Origin: Prostheceraeus crozeri
Taxonomy: Eukaryota > Platyhelminthes > Polycladida > Euryleptidae
NCBI GenBank assembly: GCA_907163375.1
Contig: CAJQUW010001043.1
Location: 1,348,501 to 1,412,500, forward strand
Direction of reading: 5' to 3'
Length of the DNA: 64,000 bases
Notes under the pieces: generated by a model
What the model was told of the DNA's origin: nothing
What the model saw: the letters and a program-made list of their open reading frames with translations, nothing else
Databases searched by the model: none
Shown here: in pieces, positions 56,882 through 64,000 of the stretch
How the letters are laid out: every line of letters begins with the position of its first letter
Position numbering within the stretch: position 1 is the first letter of the stretch
Program-made: the position numbers and the translations under genes

Positions 56882-59112
56882 GTAAGTGCACGGTTGAGTC
56901 TGTTTGAGGTCTTAAATTTTTGGTAGTTGTTTTTGTGACTTTTAGACTTCTCACATAAAACCACAGTCTCCCTGCTTCGGTGCGTTTATCTTGCATAGTA
57001 AGAAGCATCATAATGTAGTTTTCCACTAAGCGTGGCCTCCACTCCGAGTCTTAAAAGAAAACAAAAAAGCAAGATGTATTTGTTATAGAAAGCCGGTTTT
57101 ACTATATGCTTGGGACCAATTCCGCTACTGTCAGATATCTGCATACGTACATTTGTACAATTTCCACAGATATCTTATATGCTTGAGCTTGAATTCGGTC
57201 ATAAACCAGGGGCATATCTGGACAAAACCGTGAAAGAAGTTGTAAACAGATCATTTTACTATGAAATGCGTTATTTCTCTACTACGGGCATCCATAAAAG
57301 GAGCCTATTGAAAGAAGATCCTGGACCCAATCACGAAGAGACGAAAGAATTACAAAACTCCTACAAGAAGAAGCAACAGTCAACAACAGCTGCAATATCA
57401 ACTGCCTGTGATTGAAGTTGCTCAAAGACTACCTAGAAGTGGTATCAATGGCTATTGGTGTGGATTCTGCACATTTCTACGTGTCTATTTTATTGCTCAA
57501 TTAGCAAGCTTATTGCAAAATGATTTGCTTGCTAAAATCAATTTAACCTTGCTTTTGGAGAATCGTGGACTGTTTCTGGAAAAATTTTGATAATCTATTT
57601 CTTTTGCTCAAAGCAGAAATGGAATAAGTGACAGCTGATTACTACATCAGTGATGATTTACTGCTTGCAACTACAATCACTGCAGCAATATTTATCATGC
57701 CTAATTCATTATACAAGTTAAAGCTATGATTAAAATCTAAAGAAAAATCTATCAAAGGTGTATTCAGAAACGAACAAAGAAATAAATCACTAGAACATCA
57801 ATAATTGAAAGTATGATAGCGCAAGCAAGAACCGTTTGATGATCCATTCCTTTAGAAGTTCCTTTATCAAGATTTTGGTGGAAAAGTGAAGCCAGTGTTG
57901 TTTTGCCACACTGAACGCCTATTCGTAGTGAGTGGTTGCTGATGTCAATATATATTTTTCTCTTATTAGACGTCTTGTGATAAGAGCATCACCTGAATGG
58001 AAGCAATTTCAAATTATATTCAAAGCTCCGACGAACAAATAAAATGTGATTATGATGTCAGTGATTCACATAAATGCGGAGATCATGTTGAATAAATAGC
58101 GAACTAAGCAGTGATGATTGATGACTTTCCACGATTTTAAGGTCGAAATTGATAAGGATTTAAATTGATTACGATATCCGCATAAATTTCTACAGTAAAT
58201 ATGAAATCATAAAAATGACCATCGATTTTCTTTCAATGAAAGCTGAATAATTCAAGGTCTTAAATAAATCACACATGTTATTTATCTTCATTGCTCTTGA
58301 ATTCGTGAATAGTACAGTAGTCCAAATGACTTACTTGTTCTTGGTGAGGCTTTAGATCAGATAATGGAAATATCGATAGAAATAGAAACTCACAATTAAT
58401 TGGAAATGAGACATCGATGATGTCCTTGCAGGTGTTCACTGTATACAGATTATTTCCGACAGCGTCTGCAAGACTGAGCAGGCGTTTCAATAAGGATGTA
58501 CGGCAACCAATTCCGCTGGATTCTGATGCATTCTACAATCATTAAGTGAATTGCTTAGAACTTATTCCATGTTTTTATCAATATACACACTATCGTCATT
58601 AATCAAGCCTATCAAAGTCACCAGCCTCCAGTCCAGTATATGCTATAGGAGTTGAGCGTCCTGTTCGATATATTATATTAATCATAGATGTCCCTGCACA
58701 AACTTGGTAGAATGAAGATCTGAGCTCTACATGTAGACATAGACAAAGTTTGTCGATGAATTGTCCGTTTTTGTGAAGGTGTTATGTCGATGATGTGGAC
58801 TATCCTCTTTTTTATATGATTTTTGCATGTTTTTTCTGACAAAAGAGATCTATGGTCCTTTTTTGATCCCAAATGGCTACTAGACATGAAATGTGACAAA
58901 AAGCTAATTAACAATGCAATAAACTACCGAAATTTGAATTCTTTAAATAAAGCGAAAGATCTACTAAAGTTCATCAGCAGTTTTGGTATTTCAGATTACA
59001 TCAACATTTCAAAAGTTAAAAAATGCTCAAAAAATCAAAAAAGTTAAAAAAAGACATTGCTCACTCTATATATGTATTCTATCTTACATTTCCTTTATTT
59101 CTAATGTTTCAG
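56882..59112 (+). other. DPP7 intron 5
   Basis: Runs from GTAAGT to ATGTTTCAG. No exon or recognised mobile element was found inside. Confidence 0.7.
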
Positions 59113-59453
59113 GACGTAGTCAATTAAAAACTTATCTCAATCTCTGTCATGAACCTCAGAATGCTGCCGATATTCATCATATCAAGCTCTGGGCTCGCGG
59201 GGCATTCATCACTGTGTCAATGTGCGACTATCCATACCCAACAAATTTCATGACTCCACTCCCAGGTTATCCAGTTCGAACTGCGTGTGAGTCAATATTA
59301 AGGTCTGGGCTAGGTATTGAAGGATTACGAAAAGTTATGGACCTTGTATATGGAACTTCGGCCAAGTGTCACGATATCTACAAGGAATTCATTGAATGTG
59401 CGGATATTACTGGATGTGGAGTCGGTCCTGCCGCTACGGCGTGGGACTTCCAA
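59113..59453 (+). CDS. DPP7: DPP7-like peptidase, exon 6 (cap domain)
   Basis: A 341 bp exon (acceptor ATGTTTCAG, donor GTAAGC), phase 1 to phase 0. Marker blocks are NLCHEP, WARGAFITVSMCDYPYPTNF, LPGYPVRTACESIL, GLRKVMDLVYG, CHDIYKEFIECADITGCGVG and AATAWDFQ. MMDYPYPT, LP..PV...C and CAD.TGCG...AWDYQ are diagnostic of DPP7 and less so of PRCP. The six exons give 346 codons of an expected 480-500. The exons with the catalytic Asp (SNG.LDPW) and His (GAHH) are not found to 64000 and should lie further right. No stop or frameshift is seen in any exon, so the gene looks functional. Confidence 0.95.
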
Positions 59454-59562
59454 GTAAGCAAGCCTCTCTTGATAAGATTCTTGCTCGCATGTAGTAAATT
59501 TACAGTGTGTTATAGTCAGCATGCACATTTTGATACATTTGATATACAATGTATGTTTTCAC

Positions 59563-59760
59563 CGGCACTGTGGCCTTGTGGTAGAGTGTTCGCTCTGGTT
59601 CGAGAACTTGGTTCAAACTTTCGTCGGGTCAAACCTAAGACTTTTGAAGTAGGTACACTCTGCATTCTTACTAAATACTCAGCACAAAAAGAATGATAGT
59701 GGGATAAATAGCAACTCATGAAAGAAAGGCTCCGTTGCCTGATGTGCTTCCGAGTGTAAA
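59563..59760 (+). mobile_element. tRNA-derived SINE
   Basis: A tRNA-like head: box A region TGTGGTAGAGTGTTCG (59577-59592) and box B GGTTCAAAC (59610-59618), 20-odd bp apart, as in an RNA polymerase III promoter. A non-tRNA body follows, with ACTCTGCATTCTTACTAAAT. The 3' boundary is approximate; a TATATACATAGC direct repeat lies shortly beyond. It sits 110 bp after the DPP7 exon 6 donor. Confidence 0.7.
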
Positions 59761-60750
59761 CAACGTTCATTTATTTTATATACATAGCGTATATTTTATA
59801 TACATAGCTTTCAACACATGTGAAATCTACGGTACTTGTAGACAGTAGCCAGGGCAGCATCTATGTTCTCCTTCACTTTGATTCCGCTTCCACATTGGTA
59901 ATCTTCTGCATTTTCCAGAAAGAAAAGTAGCAAACACTCCCCAGGTAGTTTAATGTCGTTGATGTAGTCATAGTAATGAAGTAAAATTGGTAAATGGACA
60001 GATCTTTGACGTCCAGCGCCTTCGTTGGTGGATCTTATGATAATCCATCTTCAATGTTTGCGTTCTCCACATCACGTACACAGGACTGATTTGTGAAACG
60101 CATACCTTGTATTAGCCATGCAATGACGGATTTCAAAACTTGGTTCGATACTCAAATATAACATTGAATGCATTTAGTCTCCATGAATACTGGTGTCAAA
60201 CATCGCCTCATGAAATCCACTGGAAGATCAATAAATCAAAGTCAAGACCTTCTATTCCAGAAGGTACAGTCAGAAAATAATCCGAAAAGTAATGCATTAT
60301 CCTTCCCACATCCTTGTGAACAATAGTATATCCAGAAAAGCTTTCTTTGTGACCATTTGGCCACAATAGACTCAATCAGTCACAATAATGCTCATTAGAG
60401 CATCAATCATTTCATCAGGTAGTTGAACAAAATCAGCCTATAAAAAAAATTATAAAAAACTTGTATACAAAAAAAGAAATGTAGTTAGTCTGTCCTAAAC
60501 AACATAGAAATTGCAGTATAGTCATTGGCAGCAGGAAATGCTGTCCCGGCAATGCGTAGGTTTTTGTAAGTTCTGTAATCTCGAGATTTTCACGATGATT
60601 CCACAATTTTAATAAACACTAGGTATGAGTTAAATGAAAGCAGAATAATTTCACATGATTATGAAAATGTATTGACTACCTCGCATTTTGCAATTAGTGG
60701 AGACTGCTGTGCTGTCAGTGAAGTGCCGCTCTCATATGACGTCATTGAAC
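59761..60750. other. DPP7 intron 6 sequence without recognised features
   Basis: No exon, TIR pair or repeat unit was recognised here. Confidence 0.35.
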
Positions 60751-61488
60751 CAGGGATGCGGAGTCCTATCATTTTTATAGGACTCCGACTCCGGGGGTTG
60801 ATAAGACTCCGGCTTTTGATAGGACTCCGACTCCATGTGGCAAGTATATATAGCCTAGCTTTTTTAAAAAACTGGTAATCTACATCATAGATCATTATGG
60901 GCTTACCTGAACATACTTTTAGTGATCATTGCTGTATCAATAATTAATCATTTTCGATAAAAGTTCATCAGATATCGCTTTAAGCTGGATGCATGCGACT
61001 CGGCTCATTCCATCTTGTTAATGTGTGCTTCACACGGTTTTTCTCCTATCTCTACCAGTCAGGAAATCCCCATCCTTCTCCAAAAAATATGAGTAAACTT
61101 TTGATTAAGTATGCGCTTTGGAGGAGCCAGCAGTCACGATTAGCGTGAGGGTAAGAGGTAATGTTCTCAAACAAACTGGTATTTCATTTTTGTCTCTGAT
61201 GTGACCTTTGTTGCGTAGGTGTGATCGAGGTTAGGAAGGCTTGTCTTCTGTAGTAAATCACCGAGTGAGAAGACAATCCTTTTTTCACGATCATTTCATT
61301 CCCTCAACTATTGCAAGCTTTACATGTGGCAGTGTCCCTGTCCCTTTTGTTTGATGGAGAAAGTTGACATCAAGACAGTGACAGCTATGCACGAGGATGA
61401 ATAATTTGATTGTAATATACTTCGGGTCTTATTATGGGCCGGAGTCCGGAGTCCTATCGTATGATAGGACTCTGACTCCGCATCCCTG
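60751..61488. mobile_element. Non-autonomous hAT, 738 bp
   Basis: The left end CAGGGATGCGGAGTC and the inverted right end are identical over 15 bp. They are followed by repeated GGACTCCGACTCC units folding into subterminal hairpins at both ends. The 8 bp flanks are CATTGAAC (left) and CATTAAAC (right), a target duplication with one change. No coding content. The 8 bp duplication separates it from the 6 bp type hATs at 17.6 and 23.1 kb. Confidence 0.85.
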
Positions 61489-61496
61489 CATTAAAC

Positions 61497-63065
61497 GCCT
61501 CAATAGCACATTGTATTTAAATGTTTTAGTCTTTAATCTCATTGGACTTACATGGATATTGTACACATGCTGTAAAGTTTTATGCTTGACGATAAAAGCT
61601 GATTAATGCATGAAAAGATATGAAACACTATCGATACAGGTTTTGGTAACAGCATTTTAGCTTTAATATGATGGATTCAAAAGGTTACATCTGCATTACA
61701 ACTTATTTCAGACTTATGCACAGAACTTGGCTTAGGTCTTCGTAGCATGCTTATCATTGTATCAATTGGCAATGGACGTTTACGTATATGAAAGCGGCAA
61801 TGTCACATTCAGTAAGATAAACTGATTGTGAAATGGTACTTGCACTGTGTGTCCGAATGTATGACGTCAAGAACAGTCACACAAAATTGTTATCATTAGC
61901 AATTTGACTTCTAAATCAGGAGCTTATATCTTGTATTTAAGTATAAAATTGATACATGTGATGCCTAAGTAATCATCTTAAAATCGACATTGTTGATTGC
62001 TTTTGGTTGTTTGTTTAGTTCTATTGACAGTCTCATGCTGCTGTTGTGGTGAGATTGTCTTTATCAGTTAGAAATTTGACAAACATACTTGATGTCGTGA
62101 AAACTAAATGGAAATGATGAACAAATGAAACTAATAGGGATAGGCACATCACAACTGAACTCATTACCTTGAGGTATTTACAGAGACGTCTAGTGACTGA
62201 CTCAATTGACACGGTCTAAAACAGCATTAACTTTTGAAGTCAGCAACTCCTTTCTTTTCAGCTCATGCAGTGATTGATATCATTGTGGACCATAGAAATC
62301 GACAACAACAAAACCTCTAGAACGAAGGTTAAGCTTCATGTAATACACAATAGTGGCACATAAATCGTACGCATTTTCACTTAGATACACCTGTCAACGG
62401 CTGTATCATTGGGTTAGAATCAGTCACATGTGTAAATCAAAGCTTTTCATTGGTCATTCATGCCCCAACTTAGTTCCCCCGGATGTGCTGCGACCTTGAG
62501 TCAATTTCCATTCTACTCAACTTCAGTTAAACAATCTATTTCTATGTTGTGGACCGTTTACTTCATGCCTTTAGGAACAGGCTCCAGCCATTATCATACG
62601 AATAGAAATTTGACAATGCGATTCGCAGTTCAACGAAGTGCTTGAAAAACTGGTGCTAGCAGTTGACCTACTTCTGACCGGTTATCTGTGATCTACCATA
62701 GAAATATTTCGCCAAGGTTCAGCAATTGTACCGTCTGGCGGATAAATGGGCCAATAGGGGCAATCAGCCTAGCTCACGAACACAGCTGGATAGAACGTGC
62801 GGCAACCTCATGAATAAGATCGTGAGACACGTGAACATTCATCTCCTTAACCAATTTTTCGTTGTAAGAAACAATCCTCGCCTCAGACATTTTACCTTCT
62901 GATGCGAAAGTTCAAATTGTATTACAACTCCTTTGTTAAATTTTCCACTATGTCATGAATTCGTCGCGTTGTTCGTCAATCGTCATGTATCGCTATTTGT
63001 ACTGATGAAAATAAAGCATTATTATTATCTGTTTTAGAAGCATGGCCATACCTTTTATTTTACTA
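61497..63065. other. Sequence without recognised features
   Basis: No DPP7 3' exon, element end or repeat was recognised on either strand. Confidence 0.35.
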
Positions 63066-63409
63066 TTTTCTATTCTTTTTTTTGCGAAAAACGCCTCAAA
63101 ATAGGTATAAATTTTTTTTACTTGCACGACGTTTCGGAAGTCTTGGTCACGTACAAATGAGCCAAATCACGCTTTACAAACATCAAATATCATAATATAC
63201 AAAATTTAAATGTAGCCCCTAACTAATGTAATTTACTAAATTTTACATTAGTTAGGGGCTACATTTAAATTTTGTATATTATGATATTTGATGTTTGTAA
63301 AGCGTGATTTGGCTCATTTGTACGTGACCAAGACTTCCGAAACGTCGTACAAGTAAAAAAAAAATTTATACCTATTTTGAGGCGTTTTTCGCAAAAAAAG
63401 AGTAGAAAA
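63066..63409. repeat. Near-perfect 344 bp palindrome (foldback element)
   Basis: Arms of about 166 bp (63066-63231 and 63243-63409) differ at only a handful of positions; the spacer is about 11 bp. Each arm contains CAAGACTTCCGAAACGTCGT and a run of T or A at its outer third. The CCGAAACGTCG wording recalls hammerhead-bearing ends of Penelope-like elements, but a complete ribozyme core is not visible. Confidence 0.85.
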
Positions 63410-64000
63410 CATTATTATTATCCTACTGCACAAATACTGCATCAAATTCTCAGCTGTCAAATAGATTTAAAAAGTGCAATTTTGATTTTTTTGCAGATTA
63501 AGAATCAAAGCTTGAATTCAGATCGGGTTTTTAAACCTTGATCAATTGAATGTACATAATTATACTAGCAATTACTCTATTAAGAAACTGCATTGTACTA
63601 TACTTGTGCAACACTAACCTTTGTTGAAATTAAAGGGGCAATATGCGCATAATCATACATCACACAATTAATGTTATAAACATCTGAACTGAGGACATAA
63701 TGAAATCAATCACAGCAAATCATAAAGTTATGAACTGATCATCTTGACGAGCTCTGTTTGTTGCATGAATGGGTAGTGTAGATAGTTAATGATAGCTGAG
63801 AATATCATGCGCACCAGCATGTCTGCACATAAAAGCGTCCTTGCCTTAGTTTCATCGAAACTTTCGCGAGACTTACAATTAATAAGTGTATTAATAAACG
63901 TACTATTAATAAATGTCCCTGCCCATGGCCTATTTAAATACAATATGATAAATAGTATCATTCATTTAAGAATTTATTTAATAACTTAATTTCATTACAA
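63410..64000. other. Sequence without recognised features
   Basis: AT-rich; nothing recognised on either strand. Confidence 0.35.

Noticed and set aside
59575-59640. A functional tRNA gene
   Set aside because: Box A and box B are present, but no acceptor stem or anticodon arm pairs properly and a SINE body follows; called a SINE.
59454-64000. Search for DPP7 C-terminal exons (SNG.LDPW and GAHH)
   Set aside because: Neither motif is seen in any plus-strand frame; these exons must lie beyond the window.

Overview
This is a 64 kb piece of an animal nuclear genome, AT-rich at roughly 64% by eye, with long introns and a heavy load of mobile elements. No phylum can be fixed from the window. The animal call rests on two host genes with clean GT-AG exons: an executioner-type caspase on the minus strand (exons at 29664-29892 and 13679-13854) and a serine peptidase of family S28 on the plus strand, closest to DPP7/DPP2 (six exons from 30964 to 59453). 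The two genes are head to head, about 1.07 kb apart. Both run off the window. The caspase stops just before its catalytic-Cys exon, and DPP7 stops before the exons that carry its catalytic Asp and His.

Layout. 1 to about 10.1 kb: a fossil Polinton/Maverick-type element, much more AT-rich than its surroundings. It has plus-strand genes on the left (an unrecognised gene, then a zinc-finger plus protein-primed DNA polymerase B region) and minus-strand genes on the right (packaging ATPase, capsid-like protein, coiled-coil protein, membrane protein). A fibre-like gene is cut by the left edge and a zone of repeats closes the right side. 10.77-12.17 kb: a Tc1/mariner element of DD41D spacing with an open transposase. 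13.7-29.9 kb: the caspase exons, separated by a 15.8 kb intron that holds a TIR element, nested hAT elements (17.4-21.5 kb), a hAT with a broken transposase (23.1-26.0 kb), palindromic microrepeats, and the 3' part of a Penelope-like element with a hammerhead-like motif.

30.9-59.5 kb: the DPP7 gene. Its 17 kb intron 2 holds a Tc1 fossil, an RTE-type LINE fragment, a Penelope-like insertion with a 15 bp target duplication and a MITE inside it, a CR1/Jockey-like LINE, an older LINE remnant, a piggyBac-like element and a GC-richer patch with a possible small secreted ORF. Two identical 174 bp repeats bracket exon 3. A tRNA-derived SINE follows exon 6. 59.8-64 kb: a short non-autonomous hAT and a 340 bp near-perfect palindrome; no further exons are visible.

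The least expected signals are a family of roughly 30 bp GC-rich palindromic inserts scattered in both orientations through the Polinton, two of them inside the polymerase reading frame; the hammerhead-like motif downstream of the Penelope-like GIY-YIG remnant; and a decayed second copy of part of the caspase exon. All calls come from reading the sequence, without database searches.
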